The position numbers and the translations under genes are program-made. Source: Pseudomonas putida (GTDB taxonomy: Bacteria > Pseudomonadota > Gammaproteobacteria > Pseudomonadales > Pseudomonadaceae). Taken from it: DNA of 64,000 bases. Location of the stretch: assembly GCF_002741075.1 (NCBI RefSeq), contig NZ_CP016634.1:4122001-4186000 (forward strand), in the 5' to 3' direction. The notes under the pieces are model-generated. The model was not told the origin of the DNA and searched no databases. It saw only the letters and a list, made by a program, of their open reading frames with translations. The first letter of the stretch is position 1. The number at the start of each line of letters is the position of its first letter. Positions 29,704-39,863 of the stretch are shown in pieces.

Positions 29704-30630
29704 TCAACTCGCTGAACGTGGCGCTTCGTGCTCATCGCAAAGCCCACGGATCAGCTCGCGCAACCAGCGGTGGCCAGCATCGCCCTCGCGCCTGGCATGC
29801 CAGGCCTGGGTAAAGGCAAACGGCGCGATCGGTAGCGGGGGCGCAAAGCTGCGTAGGCCGGGGTCGAGCCGGGCACCCGCCAGGCTGCGGCGGGCCACGG
29901 TCAGAATGAGGTCGGTACCGGTGATCACGCCCTGGGCCACCCCCCAGTGTGGCAGGGTGAGCGCAATCCGTCGCCCTTGGCCCAACGCATGGAGTGCCAG
30001 GTCGATCTCGTTATCGATGCCTGGTCGCACGGCCACCAGCACATGGGGGCGCGCCAGCCACTGGGCCAGCGAAAGCCCCGTACGCGCCGGCAGACTGCGG
30101 CGATCCGCCAAACAGGTGAACGACTCTTCGAACAGCACCTGCAGCCGCACTTCCGAAGGCAAATCGGGAAACACCCCCAACGCCAGGTCCACCTCACCAT
30201 CGATCAATTGCCCGAGCATGGCTTCACGACTGCCTTGGGATACCACCAGGTCGATGCCTGGCGCCTCCGTCCTGAGCCTGCGCATCAGCCCCGGCAACAC
30301 CACCCGCGCGCCATAGTCCGACATCGCCAGGCGAAACGTGCGCCGCGCCCGACTCGGCTCGAAACGCGGGCTGCCCAACAGGCCGTCGAGCTGCTCGAGT
30401 GCTTGTTCGAGCGGCTCGCGCAAAGCCTGGGCACGACTGCTCAGGTGCAGGCGCCCGCCCAGGCGCACCAGCAGTGGGTCGGCAAAAATGTCTCGAAGCT
30501 GGGCCAGGGCATGGCTGACGGCTGGCTGGCTGCGGTGCAAACGTAAGGCAGCCCGGGAGACATGTTGCTCGCTGAGCAGCGCATGCAAGGTCAACAGCAG
30601 ATTGAGGTCGATACGGCGCAGGTCATCCAT
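29704..30630 (-). CDS. LysR-family transcriptional regulator
   Basis: The 308-residue protein has an N-terminal winged helix (LNLLLTLHALLSEQHVSRAALRLHRSQPAVSHALAQL) and a type-2 periplasmic-binding-like effector domain. It is divergent from the YdcZ-type transporter starting at 30721, with 90 bases between them, so it probably controls that gene and itself. Effector unknown. RRTFRLAMSDYGARVVLPGLM resembles the NahR/NodD-like group of LysR proteins. Confidence 0.9.
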   Translation of the reverse strand: MDDLRRIDLNLLLTLHALLSEQHVSRAALRLHRSQPAVSHALAQLRDIFADPLLVRLGGRLHLSSRAQALREPLEQALEQLDGLLGSPRFEPSRARRTFRLAMSDYGARVVLPGLMRRLRTEAPGIDLVVSQGSREAMLGQLIDGEVDLALGVFPDLPSEVRLQVLFEESFTCLADRRSLPARTGLSLAQWLARPHVLVAVRPGIDNEIDLALHALGQGRRIALTLPHWGVAQGVITGTDLILTVARRSLAGARLDPGLRSFAPPLPIAPFAFTQAWHARREGDAGHRWLRELIRGLCDEHEAPRSAS

Positions 30631-30720
30631 ATGACGAATACAGCCTGTGTGAATTTCGAATTTCCATCATTGAAATGGATAAACAACACTGCGCCTAGTG
30701 TTTTCCACAGGAGCCCTTCC

Positions 30721-31194
30721 ATGCCGCATGCCCTCTCCCTCTCAGCTATCCTCCCGTTGCTTGTCGCGCTATTGGCCGGTGCCGCCGTGCCTTTTCAGGC
30801 GGGCAGCAATGCCGCGCTCGGTCGCCTGTTGGGGCACCCGCTGTGGGCGGCGGGGGTATCACTGAGCGTCAGCCTGCTGATGCTGGTCCCCGCACTGCTG
30901 GTGATGCGCGCGCCTCTGCCGCAGGTGCAGAACCTGGCCCAGGCGCCCTGGTGGGCCTGGTTTGGCGGTGTGGCTGGCGTGCTCTACATCACCGCAGCGC
31001 TGGTGCTGACCCCCCGGCTGGGGGCGGCGGGATTCATCGTCTGCGTGATCGCCGGGCAGGTACTGTCGTCGCTGCTGATCGACCAATGGGGGCTGATGGG
31101 GTTGCCGGAGCGGCCGGTCAACACCCTGCGCTTGGCGGGCGTGGGGATGATCGTGATAGGGATGCTGGTGGTGCAGTGGGGGACGTCGCGCTGA
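30721..31194 (+). CDS. DMT-family (YdcZ/DUF606) small membrane transporter
   Basis: This 157-residue hydrophobic protein has about five membrane helices. It shows the YdcZ-type motifs GAAVPFQAGSNAALGRLLGH and GAAGFIVCVIAGQVLSSLLID. ATG with AGGAG upstream. It lies divergently from a LysR regulator. The substrate is unknown; most members are small EamA-like efflux or exchange carriers. Confidence 0.83.
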   Translation: MPHALSLSAILPLLVALLAGAAVPFQAGSNAALGRLLGHPLWAAGVSLSVSLLMLVPALLVMRAPLPQVQNLAQAPWWAWFGGVAGVLYITAALVLTPRLGAAGFIVCVIAGQVLSSLLIDQWGLMGLPERPVNTLRLAGVGMIVIGMLVVQWGTSR

Positions 31195-31261
31195 GGTGTT
31201 GCCTGTACCGCTTATTCGCAAGTGAACCCGCCTACCACCTAGTCCAATGTGTGGGAGCGGG

Positions 31262-31837
31262 TCACAGCGACTGCGACGACTCCGGCGGCATCAGCACCTT
31301 GTCCACATCGAAATGCAGCGCAGGCATCTGGGTGCCAGCGTAGATCGTGACCGCGATCGCGGCGATCAGCGCCACATCGAGCCAGTGCCAACCGGGCATG
31401 TCATCGGCGCGCCGGGCCTTCCAGCACCACCAGGCCTGCCCTAGGCAGAACACCAGGATCGCCAGGCTCCACAGGTAGAAACCTGCACCAAAGCCGGTAA
31501 CGTCCTGGAAGGCGTAGCTCTGGTTGTCCGGAAGCCGCTCGATACCCAGGCTGCTGAGCGCCAGGTACAGGGCGCTTCCCCCCAGCAGCAACGCCAGCCG
31601 GCGAAAGCGCCGATGGGCCAGCACCGCCACCACCAGCAACGGGTTGGCAAACCATTGATACAGGCCGAACGGTACGCCCCAGGGCCCGTAAAGCAGCATC
31701 TGCAAGGCTGGCATGTGCCGGCTTGCGCCCATCAAGGCGCCGTCGAAGAACAGGCCGATCAGGTACAGAAGCAGGCTCACGGGCAGGTAATAGGCAGACA
31801 ACCGCAGGCTCCGGTATTTGGACGAGCCTGAAACCAT
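31262..31837 (-). CDS. Integral membrane protein of unknown function
   Basis: I do not recognise the family. The protein, about 191 residues from the ATG at 31837 (another start is a GTG at 31855), has four to five hydrophobic segments, for example YYLPVSLLLYLIGLFF, PLLVVAVLAHRRF and ALIAAIAVTIYAG, and no clear catalytic motif. It sits between the YdcZ transporter and the YkgJ-type gene, separated from the former by 67 bases containing a REP-like GTGTGGGAGCGGGT. Start choice is uncertain, since neither candidate has a strong ribosome-binding site. Confidence 0.6.
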   Translation of the reverse strand: MVSGSSKYRSLRLSAYYLPVSLLLYLIGLFFDGALMGASRHMPALQMLLYGPWGVPFGLYQWFANPLLVVAVLAHRRFRRLALLLGGSALYLALSSLGIERLPDNQSYAFQDVTGFGAGFYLWSLAILVFCLGQAWWCWKARRADDMPGWHWLDVALIAAIAVTIYAGTQMPALHFDVDKVLMPPESSQSL

Positions 31838-31909
31838 ACAGCACCCGTGTTTCACGCAACAGGTGGCTCAAGCAACAAGCCCTACAGACCTGGGGCGAAA
31901 ACACCGGCC

Positions 31910-32287
31910 TCAGGCCACTTCGGCCCCGTCATCCTCCGGCCAGTGCGGCTCGTTCGCCTCCAGCGGCGGCAGGCCGTAATGTGCACGGGCGGCGTCGCAG
32001 CTTGGGTTGTGCACACCGTTGACCCAAGAGGCCTCGAACTCCCGGCAAGGGCTCGAGCGGTTTTCATAGATGGTGCAGGCGACCTGCTTGCCGACCTCGC
32101 CCTCCAGGGCGGTGCAGCGACAGGGCTTGGCGTCGGTGCCGATCATGGCGACGCGGGTGGGGTTGATCTGTACCACCAGATCGTCGGGCACAACGCCGCC
32201 GGCTGATTGGCATTCGCCCCAGAAAAAAGACACACGGAAGTACCCGCAGCAGGCGCCGCAGTCAAGGCAAGGGTTGTATTCGGACAT
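31910..32287 (-). CDS. YkgJ-type cysteine-cluster protein
   Basis: The 125-residue protein has an N-terminal [13 protein letters not shown] segment, a further cysteine pair in [24 protein letters not shown] and a final CDAARAHYG. These spaced cysteines match the CxxCxxCC family (YkgJ, Pfam CxxCxxCC), thought to bind zinc or an Fe-S cluster; no function is established. A second family member lies at 44799-45533. ATG start at 32287. Confidence 0.82.
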   Translation of the reverse strand: MSEYNPCLDCGACCGYFRVSFFWGECQSAGGVVPDDLVVQINPTRVAMIGTDAKPCRCTALEGEVGKQVACTIYENRSSPCREFEASWVNGVHNPSCDAARAHYGLPPLEANEPHWPEDDGAEVA

Positions 32288-32436
32288 GATGGCACGGAGG
32301 GAGGGTTGTTGTTATGGGGGCTGGGCCCGCGCGCCATTCTCAGTCCAAGCGGGGGTGGCTGAGAAGAGGGGGAAAGCAAAAAATAACGCCGCTGATCCGG
32401 AACGATCGGGGCCGCGTTGCGGCCCCTTCCGCGGTG

Positions 32437-33645
32437 TCACTTTTGGGTCAGGCCATCGGCTCGGAACATCTGGCGAATACCACGAATGGCCTGGCGAATA
32501 CGGTCCTGGTTTTCGATCAGGGCGAAGCGCACATGGTCGTCGCCATAGTCGCCAAAGCCGATCCCCGGCGACACACAGACCTTGGCCTCGGCCAGCAGCT
32601 TCTTGGAAAATTCCAGCGAGCCCAGGTGAGCGTAGGCTTCGGGAATCTTCGCCCAGACGTACATCGAGGCCTTGGGGTTCTCGACCATCCAGCCGATCTC
32701 ATGCAGCCCCTTGACCAACAGGTTGCGGCGCTGGCGGTACTGCTCGGCAATGTCCCGCACGCACTGCTGATCGCCTTCAAGCGCCGCGATGGCTGCGACC
32801 TGCAACGGGGTGAAGGTGCCATAGTCGTGATAGCTCTTGATCCGCGCCAGGGCGCTGACCAACTCCGGGTTGCCGACCATGAAACCGATACGCCAGCCGG
32901 CCATGTTGTAGCTCTTGGACAGCGTGAAGAATTCCACCGCGATGTCCTTCGCGCCGGGCACCTGCATGATCGACGGGGCTTTCCAGCCGTCATAGACGAT
33001 GTCGGCGTAGGCCAGGTCGTGGACCACCAGCACGTCATACTGCTTGGCCAGAGCGACCACACGCTCGAAGAAGTCCAGCTCGACACACTGGGCGGTCGGG
33101 TTGGACGGGAAGCCCAGGATCATCATCTTGGGCTTGGGGATCGACTCGCGAATCGCCCGCTCCAGCTCGTTGAAGAAGTCCACACCGGGCACCAGCGGCA
33201 CCGAGCGCACCTGGGCACCGGCGATGACTGCGCCATAGATGTGGATAGGGTAGCTGGGGTTTGGCACCAGCACCGTGTCGCCATGGTCGAGAGTGCCGAG
33301 CATCAGGTGAGCCAGGCCCTCCTTGGAGCCAATGGTAACGATGGCTTCGGTTTCAGGGTCGATTTCGACCTCGTAGCGCTCCTGATACCAGCGCGAAATG
33401 GCCCGGCGCAGGCGCGGGATGCCGCGTGAGGTGGAGTAGCCATGGGTGTCTTCGCGCTGGGCGACCTGGACCAGTTTCTCGACGATATGCGGTGGCGTGG
33501 CGCCGTCGGGGTTGCCCATGCTCAGGTCGATGATGTCCTCGCCACGGCGGCGGGCGGCCATCTTGAGCTCGGCGGTGATGTTGAAGACGTAGGGGGGGAG
33601 ACGATCGATGCGCGCAAAGCGGCGCGGCGAACCTGGGTTGGCCAT
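32437..33645 (-). CDS. alaC: AlaC-like alanine/aspartate-type aminotransferase
   Basis: A class I/II PLP aminotransferase of 402 residues. The PLP-binding lysine is in [14 protein letters not shown], and conserved segments are [18 protein letters not shown] and [17 protein letters not shown]. The N-terminal [11 protein letters not shown] and [15 protein letters not shown] match the glutamate-pyruvate transaminase AlaC group. It would interconvert alanine/pyruvate with glutamate/2-oxoglutarate; methionine is another substrate for some members. A candidate promoter is seen upstream. Confidence 0.85.
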   Translation of the reverse strand: MANPGSPRRFARIDRLPPYVFNITAELKMAARRRGEDIIDLSMGNPDGATPPHIVEKLVQVAQREDTHGYSTSRGIPRLRRAISRWYQERYEVEIDPETEAIVTIGSKEGLAHLMLGTLDHGDTVLVPNPSYPIHIYGAVIAGAQVRSVPLVPGVDFFNELERAIRESIPKPKMMILGFPSNPTAQCVELDFFERVVALAKQYDVLVVHDLAYADIVYDGWKAPSIMQVPGAKDIAVEFFTLSKSYNMAGWRIGFMVGNPELVSALARIKSYHDYGTFTPLQVAAIAALEGDQQCVRDIAEQYRQRRNLLVKGLHEIGWMVENPKASMYVWAKIPEAYAHLGSLEFSKKLLAEAKVCVSPGIGFGDYGDDHVRFALIENQDRIRQAIRGIRQMFRADGLTQK

Positions 33646-33714
33646 GGCTTCCTCGAATGACGTAAGCGCCCGGAACCGTCCGAGCGACGTTGGCCGCTGC
33701 GGCGGCCGAATCAG

Positions 33715-33744
33715 AAGATAGTGCCGACACGAATAACCTGTAAA
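33715..33744 (-). promoter_or_regulatory. Candidate promoter of the AlaC-like gene
   Basis: On the minus strand TTTACA (33739-33744) and TATCTT (33715-33720) are spaced 18 bases apart, about 70 bases upstream of the ATG. Match to consensus is moderate. Confidence 0.35.
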
Positions 33745-33813
33745 GGATAATTTCCTGTTTTGTTAGATCTTTTTAGGCTTATTCATTGAATTCGTTAGAT
33801 TTACGTTGCCTGT

Positions 33814-33908
33814 GCCGGCCTTTTCGCGGGTAAACCCGCTCCCGTAGGGGCCGCGTAAGTCTTTAAAACGGCGCAATCCCGGTGGGCGGTTTACCCGAAA
33901 AAGGCGCC
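33814..33908. repeat. Pair of REP-like elements in inverted orientation
   Basis: Left copy GCCGGCCTTTTCGCGGGTAA with ACCCGCTCC; right copy, reversed, reads CCGGTGGGCGGTTTACCCG with AAAAAGGCGCC. The TTCGCGGGTAAACCCGC core matches the P. putida REP family as I recall it. Confidence 0.6.
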
Positions 33909-33925
33909 ATCGAAACGACCGCCAT

Positions 33926-33955
33926 AAAAAAACCCCGGCACAAGGCCGGGGTTTT
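33926..33955 (-). terminator. Rho-independent terminator of the cyo operon
   Basis: On the minus strand the stem AACCCCGGC/GCCGGGGTT with loop CTTGT is followed by a run of Ts, starting about 20 bases after the cyoE stop. Confidence 0.92.
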
Positions 33956-33974
33956 CGTGTAACAGGCGTGTGTA

Positions 33975-34862
33975 TCAGCGTGCGTAGGTCATCAGCACGT
34001 CCGCGGCAGTCTGGCTGTCCACCGACATCATCACGCTCAGGGCAGTGACGGTGAGGATGGAGAAACCAAAGACCTTGCGGGCCCACTTGCTGTCGTCCTC
34101 GGCCTTGTAGCCGCCCCAAGCCATGTACAGCCAGTACAGGCCCATGGCAGCCGCCACGGCGAGGTAACCCAGACCGGCGTAGCCGCCCAGGGTCAGCATC
34201 AGGGTGGCGAGCACGAAGGCCAGCACGTACAGCACGATCTGCTTCTTCGCCGCGAGAATACCGCGCGCCACCGGCAGGACCGGAATGTTGGCGGCGCTGT
34301 AATCCTTGAAGCGGAAGATGGCGATGGCGAAGCTGTGTGGCATCTGCCACAGGCTGAACATCACCAGCAGCGTCACTGCAGCCAGGTCGAAGCTGTTGCT
34401 GACGGCGCAGTAACCGATCACCGGAGGCATGGCACCGGACAGGCTGCCGACCAAGGTGCCGTGCACCGACTTGCGCTTGAGCCACAGGCTGTAGAAGCCG
34501 ACGTAGACGACGAAGCCTACCGCTGCGCAGAACGCCGACAGCGGGTTGGCCTGGACATACAGCAGGCTGAAACCCGCCACCCCGAGCAGGGTGGCGTAGA
34601 TCAGCGCGAGGGTCAGCGACATGCCACCCTGGACCATGACGCGGTTCTTGGTGCGCTCCATCTTCTGGTCGATGTCGCGGTCGATGCAGTTATTGAACAC
34701 GCAACCGGACGCGACGACCAGAGAGGTCCCCACCACTACCGCCAGGAACAGGGCGAAGTCCACATGGCCCTTCGAGGCAAGGAAGAAGCCGCCTGCCACG
34801 GAAAGCACGTTACCGAAAATGATCCCCGGTTTGGTGATTTGGATAAAGTGCTTCACGGACAT
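33975..34862 (-). CDS. cyoE: Protohaem IX farnesyltransferase (haem O synthase) CyoE
   Basis: CyoE attaches a farnesyl group to haem B to make haem O for the bo3 oxidase. The 295-residue UbiA-family membrane protein has the first Asp-rich motif [18 protein letters not shown] and the second [12 protein letters not shown] region, with seven to nine membrane helices. It starts 12 bases after cyoD. Last gene of the operon. Confidence 0.96.
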   Translation of the reverse strand: MSVKHFIQITKPGIIFGNVLSVAGGFFLASKGHVDFALFLAVVVGTSLVVASGCVFNNCIDRDIDQKMERTKNRVMVQGGMSLTLALIYATLLGVAGFSLLYVQANPLSAFCAAVGFVVYVGFYSLWLKRKSVHGTLVGSLSGAMPPVIGYCAVSNSFDLAAVTLLVMFSLWQMPHSFAIAIFRFKDYSAANIPVLPVARGILAAKKQIVLYVLAFVLATLMLTLGGYAGLGYLAVAAAMGLYWLYMAWGGYKAEDDSKWARKVFGFSILTVTALSVMMSVDSQTAADVLMTYAR

Positions 34863-34873
34863 GCAGTCTTACC

Positions 34874-35206
34874 TCACTTGGCCATCATTTCGATGTGGAT
34901 GCTGAACATGATCCACAGCGACAGGCCGACCAGCAGAGCGATTACGAGAGTGGTGAACAGGAACGTCGACACATTCGAACGCTGCTCTTTCGAGCGGTCC
35001 ATGTGCAGGAAGTACACCAGGTGCACCACCACCTGAATGACGGCCATGGCCACCACGATCAGGACGGTCAGGTTCTTCGGCAGGCTCGGGTACATCACCA
35101 GACCGAACGGGATCGCGGTCAGGATGATCGACAGGATGAAGCCGATCGCGTACGACTTGACGCTGCCGTGGTTGCCTTCGTGATGAGTGTCGTGTGCGCT
35201 AGCCAT
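34874..35206 (-). CDS. cyoD: Cytochrome bo3 quinol oxidase subunit IV
   Basis: This small three-helix subunit assists assembly of subunit I and the Cu-B site. The 110-residue protein has an N-terminal histidine-rich segment (HDTHHEGNHGSVKSY) and membrane helices including FILSIILTAIPFGLVM and VIALLVGLSLWIMFSI. Its ATG overlaps the cyoC stop by one base. Confidence 0.96.
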   Translation of the reverse strand: MASAHDTHHEGNHGSVKSYAIGFILSIILTAIPFGLVMYPSLPKNLTVLIVVAMAVIQVVVHLVYFLHMDRSKEQRSNVSTFLFTTLVIALLVGLSLWIMFSIHIEMMAK

Positions 35207-35829
35207 TACAGAACTCCCAGCAGGTAGACGACGGTGAATACGCAGATCCAGACCACGTCCAGGAAGTGCCAGAACAGGCTCAGGCAGCTCATGCGGGTCT
35301 TGGCGGTCGGGGTGATGCCCTTGGTGCTGATCTGATACATCAGGACAGCCATCCAGATCAGACCGGCAGTCACGTGCAGACCGTGGGTGCCGACCAGGGC
35401 GAAGAAGCCCGACAGGAAGCCGCTGCGGTTCGGGCCGAAGCCTTCGCCGATCAGGTGATGGAATTCATAGACTTCCATCGCGATGAAGCCAGCACCGAAC
35501 AGGAAGGTGATGGCCAGCCAGCCCAGCACGCCACCTTTGTTGCCCTTGAACATCTGCAGCATGGCGAAGCCGAAGGTGATCGAGGACAGCAGCAGCAGTG
35601 CGGTTTCAACAGCTACGAAGTCGAGCTGGAAAATGTCATGACCCGACGGGCCGCCGGCAAAACTGCCGGACAGCACCGCGTAGGTGGCGAAGAGCGACGC
35701 AAACAGGATGCAGTCGGTCATCAGGTACAGCCAGAAACCGAGTACGGTCATCTGGCCCGAGTCGTGGTGGTGATCGTCGTGCCCATGGTCGTGACCATGA
35801 GCGCCGGCGTGGATTACTTGACTGGACAT
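35206..35829 (-). CDS. cyoC: Cytochrome bo3 quinol oxidase subunit III
   Basis: The 207-residue protein has an N-terminal His/Asp-rich tail ([17 protein letters not shown]) and five membrane helices, as in heme-copper oxidase subunit III of the quinol type. The helix [20 protein letters not shown] is characteristic. It starts four bases after the cyoB stop. Confidence 0.97.
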   Translation of the reverse strand: MSSQVIHAGAHGHDHGHDDHHHDSGQMTVLGFWLYLMTDCILFASLFATYAVLSGSFAGGPSGHDIFQLDFVAVETALLLLSSITFGFAMLQMFKGNKGGVLGWLAITFLFGAGFIAMEVYEFHHLIGEGFGPNRSGFLSGFFALVGTHGLHVTAGLIWMAVLMYQISTKGITPTAKTRMSCLSLFWHFLDVVWICVFTVVYLLGVL

Positions 35830-35832
35830 TGA

Positions 35833-37851
35833 TTACACCCGCTCAAACGATTCGACACGTGCGCCGGCAGGCAGAGCACCTGCTTTGGCCAGCGCTTTCA
35901 TGCGCTCGCCTTCGATGCGCGCCACTTCTTCGGCCGGAACCATGTAGCCCTGGTCGTCACGCGCAGCGTGGCGAACGAAGACAGCGATGGTTGCAACCAG
36001 GCTCGCGCCAACCAGCCACCAGATGTGCCAGATGAATGCGAAGCCGAAGACGGTCAGGAACAGGCCCATGAACAAACCGGTGGAGGTATTGCTCGGCATG
36101 TGGATCGCTTCGTACTTGGCCGCAGGCTTGTAGGCGACACCGGCTTCCTTGGCTTCGTGCCAGGCGTCCAGGCCAACCTTCTCAGGCATGTGGGCGAAGT
36201 TGTAGAACGGAGGTGGCGAAGAAGTCGACCATTCCAGGGTACGGCCACCCCATGGATCGCCAGTGACGTCCAGGTTCTGGTTGCGATCGCGGACCGATAC
36301 GTACAGCTGGATCAGCTGGCAAGCGATACCGAACAGGATCAGCACGGCGCCGACGACGGCAACGTACAGGTACGGTTCCCAAGCCGGGTTGTCCGAGTGG
36401 TTCAGACGACGGGTCATGCCCATGAAGCCCAGGGCGTACAGCGGCATGAACGCTACGTAGAAGCCGGAGATCCAGAACCAGAAGGCAGCTTTGCCCCACT
36501 TCTCGTTCAGGGTGAAACCGAAGGCTTTCGGGAACCAGTAGGCGAAGCCGGCGATGTAGCCGAATACCGCACCACCGATGATCACGTTGTGGAAGTGGGC
36601 GATAACGAACAGGCTGTTGTGCAGAACGAAGTCAGCACCTGGAACAGCCAGCAGAACGCCGGTCATACCACCGATGGAGAAGGTGACCATGAAGCCCAGG
36701 GTCCACATGATCGGCGCGGTGAAGCGCAGACGGCCCTGGTAGATGGTGAACAGCCAGTTGAACAGCTTCACACCGGTCGGAATGGAGATCAGCATCGTCG
36801 CCAGACCGAAGAAGGTGTTGACGCTCGCGCCTGCACCCATGGTGAAGAAGTGGTGCAGCCAGACGGCAAAGCCCAGAACAGCGATCGCGCCCGATGCGTA
36901 GATCATCGAGTGGTGGCCGAACAGACGCTTGCCAGCGAAGGTCGAGGTGACTTCCGAGAACACACCGAAGGCCGGCAGGATCAGGATGTAAACCTCAGGG
37001 TGACCCCAGGCCCAGAACAGGTTGACGTACATCATCGGGTTCCCACCAAGCTCGTTGGTGAAGATGTGGAAGTCCAGATAACGGTCAACAGTCAGCAGAG
37101 CCAGTGCAGCGGTCAGGATCGGGAAGGAAGCGACGATCAGCACGTTGGCCCAGGTGCAGGTCCAGGTGAAGATCGGCATGTCCATCAGCTTCATGCCAGG
37201 AGCGCGCATCTTCATCACGGTGACGAGGAAGTTCACACCGGTAAGCGTCGTACCCAAGCCGGATAGCTGTAGCGCCCAGATGTAGTAGTCCACACCCACG
37301 CCAGGGCTGTACTGGATACCCGCAAGCGGCGGATAGGCAACCCAACCGGTCTTGGCGAATTCACCAACACCCAGGGAGATGTTGACCAGCAGCACGCCTG
37401 CCAGCAGCAGGTAGAAGCTCAGGGAGTTCAGGAATGGGAAGGCAACGTCACGTGCACCGATCTGCAGAGGAACCGCCAGGTTCATCAGGCCGGTGAAGAA
37501 CGGCATCGCCATGAAGATGATCATGATCACACCGTGGGCGGTGAAGATCTGGTCATAGTGTTCAGGCGGCAGGTAGCCTTCGGCGCCACCGGTAGCGGCG
37601 GCCAGCTGGGTACGCATCATGATGGCGTCGGCGAAGCCGCGCAGCAGCATGACCATCGCGACGATGATGTACATCACCCCGATTTTCTTGTGGTCGACCG
37701 TGGTCAGCCACTCGGTCCACAAGTAGGTCCACTTGCGGAAATAGGTGATAGCACCGACGACAGCGATACCTCCGAGCGCAATCATGGCAAGCGTCACCAT
37801 GACTATCGGCTCGTGATAGGGTATCGCCTCCAGGCTTAATTTACCGAACAT
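35833..37851 (-). CDS. cyoB: Cytochrome bo3 quinol oxidase subunit I
   Basis: The catalytic subunit, 672 residues, reduces O2 at the haem O3-Cu-B centre and pumps protons. The Cu-B/tyrosine crosslink motif is [15 protein letters not shown], the two adjacent Cu-B histidines lie in [14 protein letters not shown], and the haem ligands in [18 protein letters not shown]. It has about 15 membrane helices. Four bases separate it from cyoA. Confidence 0.99.
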   Translation of the reverse strand: MFGKLSLEAIPYHEPIVMVTLAMIALGGIAVVGAITYFRKWTYLWTEWLTTVDHKKIGVMYIIVAMVMLLRGFADAIMMRTQLAAATGGAEGYLPPEHYDQIFTAHGVIMIIFMAMPFFTGLMNLAVPLQIGARDVAFPFLNSLSFYLLLAGVLLVNISLGVGEFAKTGWVAYPPLAGIQYSPGVGVDYYIWALQLSGLGTTLTGVNFLVTVMKMRAPGMKLMDMPIFTWTCTWANVLIVASFPILTAALALLTVDRYLDFHIFTNELGGNPMMYVNLFWAWGHPEVYILILPAFGVFSEVTSTFAGKRLFGHHSMIYASGAIAVLGFAVWLHHFFTMGAGASVNTFFGLATMLISIPTGVKLFNWLFTIYQGRLRFTAPIMWTLGFMVTFSIGGMTGVLLAVPGADFVLHNSLFVIAHFHNVIIGGAVFGYIAGFAYWFPKAFGFTLNEKWGKAAFWFWISGFYVAFMPLYALGFMGMTRRLNHSDNPAWEPYLYVAVVGAVLILFGIACQLIQLYVSVRDRNQNLDVTGDPWGGRTLEWSTSSPPPFYNFAHMPEKVGLDAWHEAKEAGVAYKPAAKYEAIHMPSNTSTGLFMGLFLTVFGFAFIWHIWWLVGASLVATIAVFVRHAARDDQGYMVPAEEVARIEGERMKALAKAGALPAGARVESFERV

Positions 37852-37854
37852 CTC

Positions 37855-38799
37855 TTACTCCTCTGCACCGGCAGCTGGTTGCATACTCGATTCCACACCC
37901 TTGGTAGTGGCCAGATCTTTGCTGCCTGCTTCTTCGTGGCTCGGACGACCGCGGTTCATGCCTTCGTACTTGTCGACGATCAGTTGGAACTGGTCAGGCG
38001 AAGCCTCGCTATACAGCGCGACTGGGTTGTTTTCGCTTGGTTTGGCCAAGGCGTCGTATTCGGCCTTGTCCAGCTTCTTCGGCGACTGCTTGACCTCGGC
38101 GACCCACTTGTCGAAGTCTTCCTGGGAGGTGGCAGTAGCCTTGAATTTCATGCCGGTGAAGCCAGCACCGCTATAGTTGGCGCTGATACCGTCGAACTCG
38201 CCGTTTTCGTTGGCGATCAGGTGCAGTTTGGTGGTCATGCCGGCCATGGCGTAGATCTGGCCGCCCAGACCTGGGATGAAGAAGGAGTTCATCACAGCGT
38301 CGGAGGTCACGCGGAAGTTGACCGGGGTGTTAGCCGGGAAGACGATCTTGTTGACCGTGGCGATGCCCTGCTCTGGGTAGATGAACAGCCATTTCCAGTC
38401 CAACGCGACCACGTCGATCTGCACCGGCTTCACTTCGGAATCCAGTGGACGGTAAGGGTCCAGCTTGTGGGTGGAATGGTAGGTGACGTAGCCCAGGGCG
38501 ATGATGATCAGGATCGGGATGATCCAGACAGCCGCTTCGATCTTGGTCGAGTGCGACCAGTCGGGGGTGTAGGTGGCAGCCTTGTTGGAAGCACGGTACT
38601 TCCAGGCGAATGCGATGGTCATGATGATGACCGGCACGACGACCAGCAGCATCAGGCCGGTAGCGATCAGGATCAGGTTCTTTTGCTCAATGCCGACCTG
38701 GCCCTTCGGGTCGAGCAGGGTCCAGTTGCACCCACTGAGTAAAAGCATGCCTAAAAAGGGCAATATGCCAAACAGTCTGGGGTAACGCTTTTTACTCAT
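37855..38799 (-). CDS. cyoA: Cytochrome bo3 quinol oxidase subunit II (lipoprotein)
   Basis: This quinol-oxidising subunit lacks the Cu-A site of cytochrome c oxidases. The 314-residue protein starts with a lipoprotein signal peptide (GMLLLSGC), followed by two membrane helices and the periplasmic cupredoxin domain, with [17 protein letters not shown] and [22 protein letters not shown] precedes the ATG. It is the first gene of the cyo operon; its long upstream region is described at 38800-39356. Confidence 0.98.
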   Translation of the reverse strand: MSKKRYPRLFGILPFLGMLLLSGCNWTLLDPKGQVGIEQKNLILIATGLMLLVVVPVIIMTIAFAWKYRASNKAATYTPDWSHSTKIEAAVWIIPILIIIALGYVTYHSTHKLDPYRPLDSEVKPVQIDVVALDWKWLFIYPEQGIATVNKIVFPANTPVNFRVTSDAVMNSFFIPGLGGQIYAMAGMTTKLHLIANENGEFDGISANYSGAGFTGMKFKATATSQEDFDKWVAEVKQSPKKLDKAEYDALAKPSENNPVALYSEASPDQFQLIVDKYEGMNRGRPSHEEAGSKDLATTKGVESSMQPAAGAEE

Positions 38800-39356
38800 C
38801 TCACGACCTCTAGATCAGCTTGCTTCAATGCAATTTGTGTTTTGGTAGCCAACACTTCGTCCTGCCAAGTGAGGCATTTCGCGCCCGTACTCGCTCCTGC
38901 CGGAGGTCCGACTGCAGGACCTTGGCGTCAAGCGGGTTAGCGGTGCTTATGGTTTCGTAGGCAACAGGCCTGTACTTCAGACCAAGTCCATTTGGTGCGG
39001 GAAAACGCGGAGGGGGGTCCGCCCGGTATCGCCGTTGGGCGAAACTTGACGAAGTCAGCAAAAAGGAGCCTCGGCTTCCTTCAATCCTGCGACTTGCAAG
39101 CAGTGCCGAACGGAAATTGGGGGCGATTGTAGATAGGTCGCCCACCCTTGACTATGACTTATTGCGCAACAGTCTTTTACGCAATCGGTAACAATGCAGA
39201 AGGGAAAATCAACTTCGCGACAGTTTGTCGCACCCCGCTTGATAGCCCTGGAGCCCGCATTGCGCAAGGCTTCGTGATTGATCTAGGTCAAGCGGGAGGC
39301 AAGTTTCTTTTGGTATCTCGCCGTGCAATAGAAGAGGTCGGAAGCGGGACTTTTGT
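38800..39356. other. Long upstream region of the cyo operon
   Basis: About 557 bases lie between the dsbB stop and the cyoA start with no supported gene. The part at 39140-39300 is relatively AT-rich and has two copies of the palindrome TTGCGCAA (39162-39169 and 39260-39267) and an ANR/FNR-like box (39278-39291). It probably holds the regulated cyo promoter and a long leader. I could not place the -10/-35 with confidence. Confidence 0.55.
39278..39291. promoter_or_regulatory. Putative ANR/FNR box
   Basis: TTGATCTAGGTCAA matches the FNR/ANR consensus TTGAT-N4-ATCAA in nine of ten defined positions. It lies about 480 bases upstream of cyoA. ANR control of terminal oxidases, including cyo, is established in P. 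putida. Whether this box acts on cyo is inferred. Confidence 0.5.
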
Positions 39357-39863
39357 CTAAGCCTTGCGTCGGTTCCGATAGATGCCCAGCGGCACCAGGA
39401 TGGCCGTGAGGACGAACGCCACAAGCGCCCACTGAGCCAGGGACAATCCAAGGATCGGCGGGTACGGCGTGCTGCAGAATCCATCGACCTGGAACGCCAG
39501 TGGCCAGACCTGTGCCAGAGGCAGGTCGTCGACGATCGGTTGCAGCGTGTCGATACCACAGCTGACCATCGGGTGCGCGAGTATATACACATGGTTGCCG
39601 GCCGCAACGATTCCGCCGATCGCGCTGAGCACCACCAAGGCTTCGAAGAACGTCAGGCTGCGTTTTCCCGGCATGGCGGCAGCAAGGAAGGCGAACACCG
39701 CAATCAACAGCAGCGCGTAGCGTTGCAGGATACACAGCGGGCATGGTGCCTCGCCGAGCACCACCTGCATGTAGAGCGCCCCGCCGATCAACGACAGGCA
39801 GATCACACCCAGCAGAACCAGGAAGCGCCGTTCGCGATTCAGGCGCGATGTTTGTTCGTTCAT
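39357..39863 (-). CDS. dsbB: DsbB-family disulfide bond formation protein
   Basis: DsbB reoxidises periplasmic DsbA and passes electrons to ubiquinone. The 168-residue protein has four membrane helices, the first periplasmic CxxC in EAPCPLCILQRYALL, and the second cysteine pair in HPMVSCGIDTL and VDGFCSTPYPP. In P. putida a DsbB-family gene upstream of cyo has been called cyoups2 (from memory). It is on the same strand as cyo and about 560 bases upstream. Pseudomonas often has two DsbB paralogues; which one this is cannot be told. Confidence 0.92.
   Translation of the reverse strand: MNEQTSRLNRERRFLVLLGVICLSLIGGALYMQVVLGEAPCPLCILQRYALLLIAVFAFLAAAMPGKRSLTFFEALVVLSAIGGIVAAGNHVYILAHPMVSCGIDTLQPIVDDLPLAQVWPLAFQVDGFCSTPYPPILGLSLAQWALVAFVLTAILVPLGIYRNRRKA

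Larger units (their letters stand above)
33646..33974. other. Intergenic region between the AlaC-like gene and cyoE
   Basis: The first part holds the candidate promoter above. An AT-rich stretch (about 33736-33810) follows, then a pair of oppositely oriented REP-like elements (33814-33908) and the cyo terminator. No gene seen. Confidence 0.5.

Noticed and set aside
33646..33974. A small gene in the AlaC-like/cyoE gap
   Set aside because: The gap is made of a candidate promoter, an AT-rich stretch, REP repeats and the cyo terminator, with no conserved frame.
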